This document shows, piece after piece, positions 1 to 10,600 of a stretch of 17,420 nucleotides of DNA. This stretch comes from CBDUQI01 sp965369325 (GTDB lineage: Bacteria; Pseudomonadota; Gammaproteobacteria; Steroidobacterales; JBCBZW01): assembly GCA_965369325.1 (NCBI GenBank), contig CBDUQI010000121.1, positions 1 through 17,420 on the forward strand, given 5' to 3'. The notes under the pieces were generated by a model. That model did no database searches. It was not told the origin of the DNA and saw only the letters and a program-made list of their open reading frames with translations. Every line of letters begins with the position of its first letter. Positions within the stretch are counted from its first letter, which is position 1. Made by a program: the position numbers and the translations under genes.

Positions 1-3000
1 GAGGCCGTGGACTTCAACAAACCCGAGAATACTTGCGCGGCTTCGGCACGAAGCGTCGGGTCCATCGGTGACAGAACTGTCGCCCCCAACACGGTGGCGT
101 GGATCTCATTGATCGACACGGCATCCATTTCGTGTTTGAGCGCCGCCAAATCGTTGCTGCTAAAGGTGTTACCACGCCACTGAGCCCAGCGCTGCACCGC
201 AGTGACGAAACCCTGCTGCAGATCGCTATCGAATGCTTGCAGTACATCGGTAGCAGAATCAATTTTCGCCACCCAAACTCGCTGGCCGTCTCTTTGCTGT
301 TCGGTAATTGCGCCGCCGTACAGCCCTCGCCAGACAAAATCTAGTATCGCCGGTCGATAAGCGAACGCTGCCACAATCGTCGGCGACAAGTTCTGCGACA
401 CCGTGCCCGTCGCTTGGCAGAAAAAGTGATACGCCTGATAAGCAAAGTGCTCTTCATCGAATACGAAAGGCAATTCCCCGTTGGCCGGAAACACAGCGAC
501 TTGGTCCAGCGAGCGGTTCAGTTCCGCAGCGACGATACGTTGCTCGTGGCTTGATATCGGATCGAGATGCGTCACATCAAACCTTGACGGATCGAACGAT
601 GGCACACCCTGACTCAGGTATAGTGCCCGCTCCTCTCGCCCGGAAAGCTCGGCGCGCGGCTGTGTAGGTACCGGTTCATCAAAGCCCACATTCGATAGCA
701 GCGAATTCTCTGAGTCACCTTCTATCGCGAGGGCTAAGTCGTACAGTGCCGCCGTGATCTGCTTGGCCAACGCTGGCGGTTCAGAAGATCGCAGAGAGAA
801 TTCTTGCGCTTCTTTAGCCGAAATCGTCAAATTCAGTTCTGGCAAGCTCCCCGTTCGCTTGGCGTGCCAATGCAGCCTCGCCCGCAGCTCACCGCTGTGT
901 TTGTCGTGATACTCATCCTTCAACGCGGATACTTGATTGGCATCCAGGGGGAACCGAGGAGTCTCGTTGGTGCGACACGCCTCCAGTTCGGTATCTAGCT
1001 CTGATGCGAGCCGTCTAACCCGACCCAGCACACCCTCAATCTCGACGTCTAAAGGGGTGGCCGAAGTTTCGACTACCTGCCCTTCGCCAAGCACATCTGC
1101 CCAGCGCTGCAACTCATCGTGCCAGCCTTTGGCAACACTGCGCCCATGCGCCATAAGCTGCTCAATGATGGGTGACTCGCCAAGGAGAAGTGTGTGGTTT
1201 TTCTCGCGGCCTTGCTCACCTAGTGTTTGTGCCGTGTGTTGTGCAACGCGTAACTGCTCGCCGATGGTCGCGATGCCCGCGAGTACGGGGCCAATCATTC
1301 CACGGTACTTCGAATCCGTTTCACCGTTCAGTACGTCGCAAATGGATATGGCGAGGCTCGAACGTAGCAACTTCCTCTGTTCAACGACAAATCGCTCGAC
1401 CTCCATCCCTGAGGCTGTCATTGGTCCGCCGCCGACTTGGATCAAATCCGCCAGCGTGGAAATTTCCTGCGCGTCATTCAGATAACGAAGGGCCCAGGGG
1501 CGTTGGTTGTTCTGCGCGGTATCCCCCAACAACGCGGTGGTTACGCCTGCGATGAGCGCTGAATTTTCACTACCTTCAGCCTTGGAGCTGTCCAACCCAG
1601 ACTTCATTACGCTATAAAGCGTTTCGCAGGCAAGTAGTGCGCTTAGCGAACGGGTAAAAAGAAGACTGGATCTTGCGCTCAAACGATGGCATATCGCCGC
1701 TCCGCTTGTTTGAGCGAGCGAGCTTACCTTAGCGTCCAAATCGGTAAAGGTCTGGCGCCATTGGGCACAGCTCAGCCAGCACCACAGCATCTCGCCGGCT
1801 TCAAAAAGTCCTGGCTTCACAGGACGTGCATTATCAACATCGCCGATGAAGAACAATCGATCAAACCAAGCCGTTTTCCTGGTCGCGTTTGTCGTCGGCG
1901 CAAGGGGCATCGCCTGGGATGCGGCGACGCGTCCAATCTCCGCCACCAGTGCATGGTGATTGCGGTTGCGTAGCGGCGCCTCATTCGGTTCCTGATTAAT
2001 GGGTGTAATGCAGTGCGGCGTGATCAACAAGACGCTCACGCCAGAGCCGTCCAATTGCAGCTCATCTAGCACGCACCGAACCAACCAGCAAACATCAAGC
2101 AGTACCCCGCTGGCAAAGCCGCCGCCGGTCGACCCAGTCACCAGGACGCTCACCACTTTGGATGACCCACTACTACCTTCGAGGATGGCATTGAGTTGGG
2201 TACGAATGGCGGTTTTGACCTGATCGTAGGCCTGGATCAAACTCAACCGGCCAAGGGCGCGGATGTTTCCGGTACCTCGATGCAGATCCGGCCGGCTGCC
2301 ACCGGCCAGCAGTGTTCGTGCCGGCAGCCAGTCAAATCTGCGATCCGTCGTAAGCCCGGCTTCGGCCTCGATAATCGGTTGCAAGTAGCCGCGCAAATCC
2401 ACCCGTTCACTCGAGGTCAGCCGGGTACCGCCAAGTGTTGGGCTGGGAAAGTAATCTTGACTTGCCATATCCAGACCAAGGAACCGGTACTTGCTCGCGA
2501 GTTCGTCATCGTTTTGCTCCCACACCAAGCGCTTGCATTGAGTAATGGCATGAATGCCGGAGAATCCAAGCCCAATCACCAGGCTCGGTATGGGCGTGAT
2601 GGACTGGCTACGATCACCGCCGCTGACCAACGGCGGTGGTAGCTGGAGTTTACTCGGGGTCGGTGGCTCGCTCTCTTGGAAAGGAACGTAAGCTTCAGCG
2701 CGGCAAAAATAGCGCCCAAACATGGTGAAAAATAGCGGGTTGAATACGAATTGAAAAAGTTGCCAACCTGCCATCCGCGGCAGGACTAAGACCCGCGGCC
2801 CAACGTTCGAGGTCATTCGGATAGATTGCCCATCTTCCGTTAGCCCCTCGAGCGTGGCCGCTGTAGTACCCAAACGATGCCAACCGGCGCAGTGTGCCTC
2901 GAGCCAATAGGAAAGCCGCACGGTTCGTTGTTCAAGGACACTAAGAAGCCATTGCGCCTGCCCGTCTCCCAAGGACGTGGTGACTGGTCGAATGTCTCCC

Positions 3001-3794
3001 CACTCACGCACGCCAAAGCGTTTGCTGTCGAACCTCTCCGTTGCGGTAACGCCAGACAACGTCGCGCCGGCCATATCCTGGCCAATTTGGGTATAAAGTT
3101 CACCGAGTTCGCGAGCACTCGCCGCTTCGTAGCAATGGTTCTCGTCAGTGGCGATCTGACGTAGCGTGTCCTTATCCGCACCTTCAACAGCGATCGTGAT
3201 GAGCTTGACCCCACGCTGCTTTAATGTCGTCGCTGCGGCTACCGCCGGCGCGACCGCGCTCCCGCCGTCGGATAAAAGCAACACTGCCTGGGGCAATTGG
3301 TTTTCTCGGGGCAACACATCTAGAGTCAACTTCAATGCGCTGGCGATATCAGTTCCGCCTCTCGCGGACAAACTCTTGATCGCCCGAGCAGTGGTCCGAC
3401 GATTTGTCGTCAGCGGTGTTACAAGACGGGCCGCAGAATGAAACCCGATCACGGCGAACTTAAAGTTGTCCGGCGTTGTGCGTACCAAATTGGTCGCGGC
3501 GTGTTGCGCTTGCGCCAACGCGCTTCCGAGGCCGTTCCCCATACTTCCCGAATGATCGATCAGCAAAGCGATGTTCCATGCCTCCTGATCGGATTCAGTC
3601 ACTGGCGCATCAATGGCTGAGCAGTGCAGGCTAACGTTGACTCGCTCACCGACAAGCATCACACGCCTATCGGCCGTGCGTACCAACGAGGATTGACCAG
3701 GTTTGGGGCCGCGGGCACCCATATTGAGCATTAGCCAGCCCACAGCCGCCCACAAGACAAGCCCTATTAGCAATACCCAAGTTAACCCGTCCAT
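1..3794 (-). CDS. Membrane-anchored VWA protein with degenerate tubulin-like cytoplasmic region (3' end beyond window)
   Basis: An open frame runs without a stop from an ATG at 3794 to the left edge, giving 1264 residues with the C terminus missing. A TAAGGAAG Shine-Dalgarno sequence (3802-3809) lies 7 bases before the start. Residues about 5-24 form a transmembrane segment. Residues about 73-240 are a VWA domain with a complete MIDAS: D80-x-S82-x-S84, T148 and D176 (LLSDGG). A second hydrophobic segment lies at about 343-363. After it the protein resembles the tubulin-like product of the gene at 7693-10797: glycine loop VIGLGFSG (406-413), GR motif (515-516), G-box GGGFASG (557-563) followed by D567, and a C-terminal module at about 1147-1203. 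The G-box has lost the Thr-Gly of tubulin/FtsZ (GGGTGSG), so GTP hydrolysis is doubtful. Inferred topology is VWA in the periplasm and the remainder in the cytoplasm. It starts 19 bases after the preceding gene. The VWA call is firm; the tubulin-like call is by motif alignment within this operon. Confidence 0.88.
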   Translation of the reverse strand, partial: MDGLTWVLLIGLVLWAAVGWLMLNMGARGPKPGQSSLVRTADRRVMLVGERVNVSLHCSAIDAPVTESDQEAWNIALLIDHSGSMGNGLGSALAQAQHAATNLVRTTPDNFKFAVIGFHSAARLVTPLTTNRRTTARAIKSLSARGGTDIASALKLTLDVLPRENQLPQAVLLLSDGGSAVAPAVAAATTLKQRGVKLITIAVEGADKDTLRQIATDENHCYEAASARELGELYTQIGQDMAGATLSGVTATERFDSKRFGVREWGDIRPVTTSLGDGQAQWLLSVLEQRTVRLSYWLEAHCAGWHRLGTTAATLEGLTEDGQSIRMTSNVGPRVLVLPRMAGWQLFQFVFNPLFFTMFGRYFCRAEAYVPFQESEPPTPSKLQLPPPLVSGGDRSQSITPIPSLVIGLGFSGIHAITQCKRLVWEQNDDELASKYRFLGLDMASQDYFPSPTLGGTRLTSSERVDLRGYLQPIIEAEAGLTTDRRFDWLPARTLLAGGSRPDLHRGTGNIRALGRLSLIQAYDQVKTAIRTQLNAILEGSSGSSKVVSVLVTGSTGGGFASGVLLDVCWLVRCVLDELQLDGSGVSVLLITPHCITPINQEPNEAPLRNRNHHALVAEIGRVAASQAMPLAPTTNATRKTAWFDRLFFIGDVDNARPVKPGLFEAGEMLWCWLSCAQWRQTFTDLDAKVSSLAQTSGAAICHRLSARSSLLFTRSLSALLACETLYSVMKSGLDSSKAEGSENSALIAGVTTALLGDTAQNNQRPWALRYLNDAQEISTLADLIQVGGGPMTASGMEVERFVVEQRKLLRSSLAISICDVLNGETDSKYRGMIGPVLAGIATIGEQLRVAQHTAQTLGEQGREKNHTLLLGESPIIEQLMAHGRSVAKGWHDELQRWADVLGEGQVVETSATPLDVEIEGVLGRVRRLASELDTELEACRTNETPRFPLDANQVSALKDEYHDKHSGELRARLHWHAKRTGSLPELNLTISAKEAQEFSLRSSEPPALAKQITAALYDLALAIEGDSENSLLSNVGFDEPVPTQPRAELSGREERALYLSQGVPSFDPSRFDVTHLDPISSHEQRIVAAELNRSLDQVAVFPANGELPFVFDEEHFAYQAYHFFCQATGTVSQNLSPTIVAAFAYRPAILDFVWRGLYGGAITEQQRDGQRVWVAKIDSATDVLQAFDSDLQQGFVTAVQRWAQWRGNTFSSNDLAALKHEMDAVSINEIHATVLGATVLSPMDPTLRAEAAQVFSGLLKSTA

Positions 3795-3813
3795 TCTGAG
3801 ACTTCCTTACCCA

Positions 3814-6800
3814 CTAGGTCGCTTTCGTTCCGGGACTGTTTGTCGACGCCAGCTCGATGAGATACTCCAGCAAATGAGCGAAGGAGCTGTCTTGCGGTCG
3901 GCTATGACTAGCGCAGATCGTCGTACTTGCGCGGCTAAGTTCGCACGAGATGCTTGAGCGAACGTATCTGGCCGCTGCGTCAGCAAGCACTTCGAACGGA
4001 GCGAACGTTAACCACACTCGGTCAGAGGCACAGGTCACATGCCACCGTTCGTCTTGCTCGCTAAACCCGATGCTCCCGGACTGCCAAAGGTAAGCGAACT
4101 CGAGCAGACGCGGCCCATTTGCTAGTGCAATACCGGCGCTATTGGGCAGCTGACAATCCGTATGCCCCAATGCTTGCGCAAGTCTTAACTGGTATCGGTA
4201 ACGCAGAACATCGTAGCGCTGAGGTGCGTGCTCAGGCGCGGCCAGTGGGGGTGTGGTACGAAGTACGGCCAGGTTCATTGCGGATATCCGAGTTTGGTCC
4301 GCCGAAGCGCCTATTTGGATGATATCGGCCGCACCTTGCTCATCCGCCAGCGCGCGGCGCAACGCTTCACGCATCCTCCACGCCCGCTCGTCTACCGCCG
4401 CGTCCGCGTGCGGCAAGTCCACCAACAGTGCTGTTAAATCGCCTCGCAGTGTACCCTTCGCTGCCTGTGCGACTTCGGCCGCTTTGTGCTCCAGAGTCGT
4501 TTCATCCTCGGGGAAAATCGCAGAAAAGATATCCCCCGCAGCGACCAAATCCAATGCCCGATTAACTTGCGACTTCAATGCAGCGCGAAACATTTCAATT
4601 CCATCTGAGTTAGCGTCAAATGAAAAACGCTCAGTGCCATAAAACGCCACCCGGATTGCCGCGGGCTCATGTTCGATGCCCGTTAACTCTATCGTCCAAC
4701 GTACTCGACTTCGCAGCGCCTGCAGGGGATCTTGTGATTCGCCAACCTCAAGCCATTTCCTCAACCAGCGATGCAACAAAGCACCCGACTGCTCTTCGTA
4801 CCGCTCAGGTGACACTTGCCCCATCACGACACGAGATTGCCCAGCGCTCGCTTGCTGAAATGCTTCCAGTACTTGAGAGAACTCTTGCCCCGTTTCCACC
4901 AGCCAACCCGTAGGGCGTTCCGTCAGCGAGTGCTCGGCATCATCCGCAGATGCAACAGGGTCGCCTCCTAAGCACAGCGCAATCCACGTTGTGGCCGACT
5001 TTGCAATGCTTTCCAACACCGCGATGTGTGCGGCAACGATGCTCGCTAACGGCGTGTTAGCCGTGCCGTTGCGCAAATTTCGGGCCGCCTCATGCGCATA
5101 CTCAGCCAAACCCAGCAGGTTCCACTCGCCGCGCGCGAGTTGCTCGTTCCAGGTGGAGACAAATGTGTCAATCAGCTGATTGCTGGCATCCTCAAGATTC
5201 TGACGCTGCTCAGCATTGACAACATCGCTCGTCGCAGGAATGGGCGTGCCAGTGCTCAGCACAGATGCCATCAACGCATAGGCTGAGCTACCCCCCGCCC
5301 CGTGCGTCAAATCCAGAGCGCCTTCTTGCGGTTGTGCCGACAACGAGATGGACTCGGTTACTGCCAAGCCAGGGAACAAAACGGTATCGGATAATATTGT
5401 TTGGGTAAGTCGCAGCCTGAGCAGGCTTGCGAGGAACGAACGCGGGAGGCTTAGGGTTCGTAACTCCAATTGCGTGTACAACTCGCGCCCAAGTTCGGCA
5501 CGACGAGTGACTTCGAGTTGCCGTAGCCCCTCAAGTTGATCAGAGAATTGGCGTCGGCGATCCGCGTCCGCCCACAGCATCACCGCGCCCGCTACCGTCG
5601 GGAACAAGTGCGAGTCCCATTGACCGTCCGCGGCGGACATTACCAACATTCGATCTTGCGGGCGGCTAACAACCTCCCCACGCATCCAATCAGGACTCGC
5701 GTGGCTGTCTCCAAAGTGATGCGAGAAACCGACCCTTCCAGCGCTTGCCAGCCGGTCTATCTCGGTAAGTAGTGTGTTGGCGGCTTGCGCGTCGATATTG
5801 ACATAGCGTGGATCGCCGTCGGGGGACGGTGGCCCGAACAGGATCACGCTCAGTTCAACCGCGTAGCCAGCCTGTTCGTCGTGTGTGACGAGTCGTCGCA
5901 GCAACACCACTAGGTCAGTGAGCCAGCCGCGCCCGACACCCCCCAGGACGTTTACCACCAACAAGATCTGCCGTTCCCTCGCATCACCGGGCAGGTTCCG
6001 CCATTGCTCAAGCGCTTGCTCCAACTTTGCGAGAAGCGCGCTATCCTGCCCCTGAGCCAACTCGTTTAACAACGCTAGCCTGGCGCGCCGCGCGTCGCCA
6101 CGGCTCCCACCGGTTAGCGAGTTTTGTTCTCGACTGCCCCCAGAAGCGGCCAGGCTCGAACGTAACCATTCACGTGGATCATCGTCCGGTAGCGCATCGC
6201 CCAAGATTCGAACCAAATTTGTACTCCTCGCTGGCAGCACAAAGCGCTCCGCGGGTGCCAGATCAGCAAGGCATCCTGGTGTTGCGTTCTCGTCGCCGTC
6301 AACAGCCGCCTCAACATCCAGATGCAGCAACACCGGGCGACTGGTGTTCTCGTCAAAGCTATCCGAGTAAGCCTGCTTTACGTGGTTAAGAACGTGCCGG
6401 CTTGCACCGCCCAACCCTACCACCAACGTTGGGCTCCAGCGCGTGCGAAACTGGCGCTTGGTTGGGTGGCGTAACAGCAACGGCAGAGTTTCGCGGCGCG
6501 CCGACGTGCGTTGCTCGAACACTTCCGGAACAACTGTCTTCCTCCCAAGCCAGGTGAGTATCTGCGACAGCAAATAGAGCAAACCAGGCAGGATTAGCAG
6601 TAGCAGCATCCATGGCGTGATCGCCAACAATATCGGCGAGCGTTGGTCTGCGAGCAGATTGAAATCGTTGCCTGCCGCATCTACGTAGTTGATGCTGACC
6701 GAGTCGTGCAGTACACGGACAACACCACCAAAACGCGGTTGTACGCGAAGTTGCCATTCGTATCGGCGTTCGAATAGCGGCGCCACATCAAACGTATCCG

Positions 6801-7656
6801 CCGTCAGCCCGCTTGATAGCGCATCAACATCACCTGGTTCGGGCTCTGCAACCTCAATCAACGCGTGTGATAACGGCAAACTCAACCAGGCGTCTTCACT
6901 GACAATCCCGCCGAGCGCTTTCGCGACGGATTTGAAGGCGTTCCCCAGTTGCGCTTGATCTGCTCGGGTAATGACATACTTGGCGGGATTGTCAGTGAGC
7001 TGGCTCAGCGCATCATAGTCTGCACCTTGCCCGACGCCGACGAGAAACAACTCATGCCCAACGGGGCGCCATGTTGTACGGTAGTACCGACTCAGCGCCT
7101 CGCTCGTAAGCCCATCAGTCAACATCACCACGGTTCCGTTGGATGAGTTACGCAGGACTTCGAGTGCCTCGTTAAGACCAGGAATAAACCGCGTACCGCC
7201 GCTGTTTGGGCCGGGCAGGGACCAGACGCCTTCCTGTAACGCATCCATGGACGAAGTGAGTGGAACAATGGGGTTAGCTATCTCAGAGAACGTGACTAAG
7301 GCGCCCGTCACTTTTCCGCTGTTCTCGTGCGCTCCGATATTCCGCAATAACTGAATCGCTCCGGCTTTGACCCGCTCAATGGGATCGCCCAACATAGATC
7401 CGGAGACATCCACCAGCAATACCAAGTCGATTTCCGCTGGCGGCTCCGATGAGATTTGGCCTTTCGGCTCCGCTGTGACTATGAGTGCGGCCGAATCCTC
7501 CCATGGCCATGAAACAAGTCGATCAAGTTGGACTGTCACATCCGCACCTGCTGCCGGCCGCGGCTGCATGAACCACACATACCAAAACAGTATGGCGACA
7601 AACGCTGCGGATGCTCCGAAGAGCATCACACACCCGATGAACGTTCGCTTCAGCAC
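3814..7656 (-). CDS. Two-pass membrane protein: periplasmic VWA domain fused to tubulin-like cytoplasmic region
   Basis: The product has 1280 residues. It starts at a GTG with AAGGA 7 bases upstream (7664-7668) and lies 36 bases after the tubulin-like gene. Residues about 8-30 are a transmembrane anchor. A VWA domain covers about 75-250 with an intact MIDAS: D83-x-S85-x-S87 (DVSGSM), T155 (GGT) and D181 (LTDG). It is followed by a beta-rich stretch and a strong second transmembrane segment at about 342-366. The remaining ~910 residues should be cytoplasmic. They match the soluble tubulin-like neighbour at several points: VVGLGGAS (412-419) for the first glycine loop, a GR/RG region near 517-520, LLVVNVLGGVGRG (565-577) then D581 for the G-box, and a C-terminal module at 1181-1232. 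The G-box Thr is Val and the small residue is Arg, so nucleotide binding may be altered or lost. The middle part is helical and unassigned. A transmembrane partner for the soluble tubulin-like protein is the best guess. Confidence 0.9.
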   Translation of the reverse strand: MLKRTFIGCVMLFGASAAFVAILFWYVWFMQPRPAAGADVTVQLDRLVSWPWEDSAALIVTAEPKGQISSEPPAEIDLVLLVDVSGSMLGDPIERVKAGAIQLLRNIGAHENSGKVTGALVTFSEIANPIVPLTSSMDALQEGVWSLPGPNSGGTRFIPGLNEALEVLRNSSNGTVVMLTDGLTSEALSRYYRTTWRPVGHELFLVGVGQGADYDALSQLTDNPAKYVITRADQAQLGNAFKSVAKALGGIVSEDAWLSLPLSHALIEVAEPEPGDVDALSSGLTADTFDVAPLFERRYEWQLRVQPRFGGVVRVLHDSVSINYVDAAGNDFNLLADQRSPILLAITPWMLLLLILPGLLYLLSQILTWLGRKTVVPEVFEQRTSARRETLPLLLRHPTKRQFRTRWSPTLVVGLGGASRHVLNHVKQAYSDSFDENTSRPVLLHLDVEAAVDGDENATPGCLADLAPAERFVLPARSTNLVRILGDALPDDDPREWLRSSLAASGGSREQNSLTGGSRGDARRARLALLNELAQGQDSALLAKLEQALEQWRNLPGDARERQILLVVNVLGGVGRGWLTDLVVLLRRLVTHDEQAGYAVELSVILFGPPSPDGDPRYVNIDAQAANTLLTEIDRLASAGRVGFSHHFGDSHASPDWMRGEVVSRPQDRMLVMSAADGQWDSHLFPTVAGAVMLWADADRRRQFSDQLEGLRQLEVTRRAELGRELYTQLELRTLSLPRSFLASLLRLRLTQTILSDTVLFPGLAVTESISLSAQPQEGALDLTHGAGGSSAYALMASVLSTGTPIPATSDVVNAEQRQNLEDASNQLIDTFVSTWNEQLARGEWNLLGLAEYAHEAARNLRNGTANTPLASIVAAHIAVLESIAKSATTWIALCLGGDPVASADDAEHSLTERPTGWLVETGQEFSQVLEAFQQASAGQSRVVMGQVSPERYEEQSGALLHRWLRKWLEVGESQDPLQALRSRVRWTIELTGIEHEPAAIRVAFYGTERFSFDANSDGIEMFRAALKSQVNRALDLVAAGDIFSAIFPEDETTLEHKAAEVAQAAKGTLRGDLTALLVDLPHADAAVDERAWRMREALRRALADEQGAADIIQIGASADQTRISAMNLAVLRTTPPLAAPEHAPQRYDVLRYRYQLRLAQALGHTDCQLPNSAGIALANGPRLLEFAYLWQSGSIGFSEQDERWHVTCASDRVWLTFAPFEVLADAAARYVRSSISCELSRASTTICASHSRPQDSSFAHLLEYLIELASTNSPGTKAT

Positions 7657-7663
7657 AACAGGT

Positions 7664-7668
7664 TCCTT
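7664..7668 (-). promoter_or_regulatory. Ribosome binding site supporting the GTG start at 7656
   Basis: AAGGA on the minus strand lies 7 bases before the GTG at 7656, in the 36-base gap after the tubulin-like gene. It supports GTG as the true start, which puts the predicted transmembrane anchor at the very N terminus. Confidence 0.7.
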
Positions 7669-7692
7669 CGTGTGGTCACAAAACTACGTCGT

Positions 7693-10600
7693 TTACTTGC
7701 TGAGGTAGTAATTTAGCGCTAACGTCACGAAAGCTTCTCGCGGGTGGTTTTCCGCTGTCTGCGCATCCGGCAGCTCCAGTGTACTAATGTAGTGCGTAAA
7801 CATATCCTGTGGCGTTGCCTTCGTACTTTTAATAGCCGCCTCAATCCACCCGCGTATTTTCTGTGTCTGCAGATTCCCAACTTTCTGTTTTCGGCGATCT
7901 CTTTTGTCCATCACGAACGTGACCATCGCCCTAAACAAATCCTCGGTTGGATCCGTCAGCCAGATTGCGTTTTCATCGTCACCAACCTCGCCGCAAACCC
8001 ATACCGGCCCATCGAGATTACCCTCGAGCCGCCGTACCACATTAGCGACGTATGCCTGACAAAACAGACGGACACGAGCAGGATCGTCAAGTACCCGGTA
8101 GTAGCTGCCGTTTAACATCGGAACAGTACGAACCCCAGTTGCCTTGCCCAACTCACGCTCTAGTTGCCAAGCTTCTTTCTCGGCGGCAAAAATGTGGTAG
8201 GTCTCGGCGCGCCAATCAACAAACTCATCAGCGCGGCGCTCTTCGTAGCTGTGTTTCATCTGTGCAACCACAGGAATGTTGTCGTACTTGATTTCCACAT
8301 CCGTGGCCAGAATTGCAATAACGTTCTTGTCCTCGAACATGTTCTGGCCATCGCCAGTTGTCAGATTGTGCGAGATTTCCGAGAAATTCTGACCGCCCTC
8401 TTTCAACTGCTTGAAGATCTCGTCGAATGGACTATCGCCTCGGCCAGGCGGCCACTGGTCGCCGTGTAACAAGATGAAGCGACGCGTTGGGGAGGTCGCC
8501 TCATTGTCTACGAACCCAGACGTGACACGCTTTAAGCGTTCCACCAATTCCTGCAAAGCGGAAACGCCTTTTTCTTCACTTAGCCATTCAAGGTACTTCG
8601 CCATCCCTTCATGCTGTGCCATGCGAGCATAAATGTTGTCCTTCAGCGAGTTGCTACAGGTATTTGAAAACTCACCCACAGCGACGTTATCGACCTCCGG
8701 CCAACCCGATAAGACTATCGCCTTGCTTTCAGGGTCAAACTGCCAACGTAGCGCGCTGAGTATGTCGCTTGAAAACTGCTGATCGGTACTCGTATCAACC
8801 GTGCATAGGGTTCGCAGGTGTTGACGATACCCGTCCATCTCCTTGGTGTTTTTCACACCCATCGCTGCGGACTTTATCTGTGTTTGACGAATCAGCCGCT
8901 GCTCAATGGAAGTAAGCGCCTCTTGTGCCTGCCCGGCTGAACCCAGCAGAACCTTCTCCCAGGCGCTTGTTGCGGTAAGCCATCGATCCAACGCGGAGTT
9001 GGCACGGTCGATCAGCGAATCGAGAAACTCCGTCAGCGACAGGCGCTGCGACCAGTAAGCCACTTGATTAATGCTGTCTGCATACTCATCCTGCAAACGA
9101 GGCAGGCTTCCTTTGCCCAGCAGCGGTTTGCTAGCATCATCAAGGCTCTCTCTGGCCTCGGTCTCGAGGCCTTTCAAGCGCTCAAGTTCTACCCGGTCCT
9201 GACGCGTGACCCTGATCAAATTATCTCTGGCCGCCTGGATCAGTTCCTTGCAGTTGCGAAGGATCTTGATGGTTCGCCCGAGCGCCAATTCAGCCTTCCC
9301 TATCTCATCGCGGAAGCTCTCATCGATATACTGATCGATACTTCCCTCGACCAGCGATGTAATCTCTTGCAAATATGCGCTGTGGCTGTCGCGGCCGTCG
9401 CCCTCGTACAGCGTTCGTGCGTTGTCCGCTGCCAGCACAAATCTCGTCTTCGAGTTTTCAAATGTCTCTTTGGTGTCTCGGTAATTGTCAATCGACTCGC
9501 AAAGCGTCTTGTGCAAACCCTCAGCCGCGATTAGCTTATCTTCGCCAATCGCCTCTCGGTAGACGCCCTGAGGATTCGCAAAGCCCAGGAGATTTCTGAC
9601 GATAAACTCGCTGGTCATCTTTCTGGAGAACTTTTCGATGTCCTCGTTTGAAGACAGATTGAGTAGTGAACGCAGAAGAGGAAATCCCTCATCCTTCATG
9701 ATTCTCAGGGCATCAGTCTTACGGTCATCGTCACTACCCCAATCGAGCACAGCAGTTCCCGAGCGGGTCGGTAACAGGCCATCGATCACTGTCCTGATAG
9801 ACTCGTGAACAAACTGATTCTCGTACAGGCGCACAGGTAGAAAAACACGATAGCTGTTGAACGACGCTGCGTATCCCTCTTCAGCATTAATCCAACTGTT
9901 GAACACTTTGTCACCTACCGCATCTTCCAGCAGGAGGTTGAGGCCGTCCGCGATTTTTGAAAATGTGGTGATGCGCGCCTCTTCGTTCTCGCAAATCTCG
10001 TTGTAGAAGACCAAATTGGAGAACAACTTGTCAGGTAAAGAAACGCTAAGATTCTGGTCGTATTCGAACCGAAACCGGTAGTCAGTATCATTCGCCGATG
10101 CAGCGCGCGCGTAATCTCGAGGGTGAACGGGTGCTTGCAACCGGCTGAGCTCACGCATCACCGCATACGCCCGCGCATGATCAATCGACACGTCTTTGTA
10201 CACGCCCGGCAACGCTGCAACGCCAATGAGCCGACATGCGGCCCCCTGCTGCTCGGCGGCCAGTCGCGCCAGCGCAGCGATATCCATGAATATGCCTGCA
10301 CCCGTACCGCCAGCAATCGATCCGACAATCCAAATGGGTGTTTCACCATCCTCACGACTGCATTGCTCAAGTGCCCGTCTGATCATCGTGATGATCTGCA
10401 AACGGTTGAGCACAACTCCCATTCGGCCTATCTGGCGATGCTGGCCGGCGCCGCGTACCAGATTTAGATCAGCGCCCGCCACGTGCTCTAAGAACAGACC
10501 CGCATCGAACCAACGAGACTCGAACGGCGCGGCCTGCTTGTCGGTTGCCACCTGCGTCGCGGCTTTTAAAAAACGCCCACTTGGCTTGTCTGCCAGTTGC

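Noticed and set aside
2695..3214. Two overlapping short minus-strand frames (70 and 124 codons) in the left region
   Set aside because: They are out of frame with the continuous VWA frame running from 3794 to base 1, which encodes intact MIDAS motifs and has a good ribosome binding site.
9064..9534. Plus-strand open frame of 156 codons, and many other plus-strand frames of 60-180 codons across the window
   Set aside because: All lie antisense to long, domain-bearing minus-strand genes, show no recognisable domains and are typical shadows of moderately GC-rich coding sequence.
10290..10320. Glycine-rich GGTGAG segment as a Walker A P-loop ATPase
   Set aside because: No GK[ST] follows the glycines, and an upstream GxGGTG loop at the extreme N terminus matches the tubulin/FtsZ order of motifs instead.
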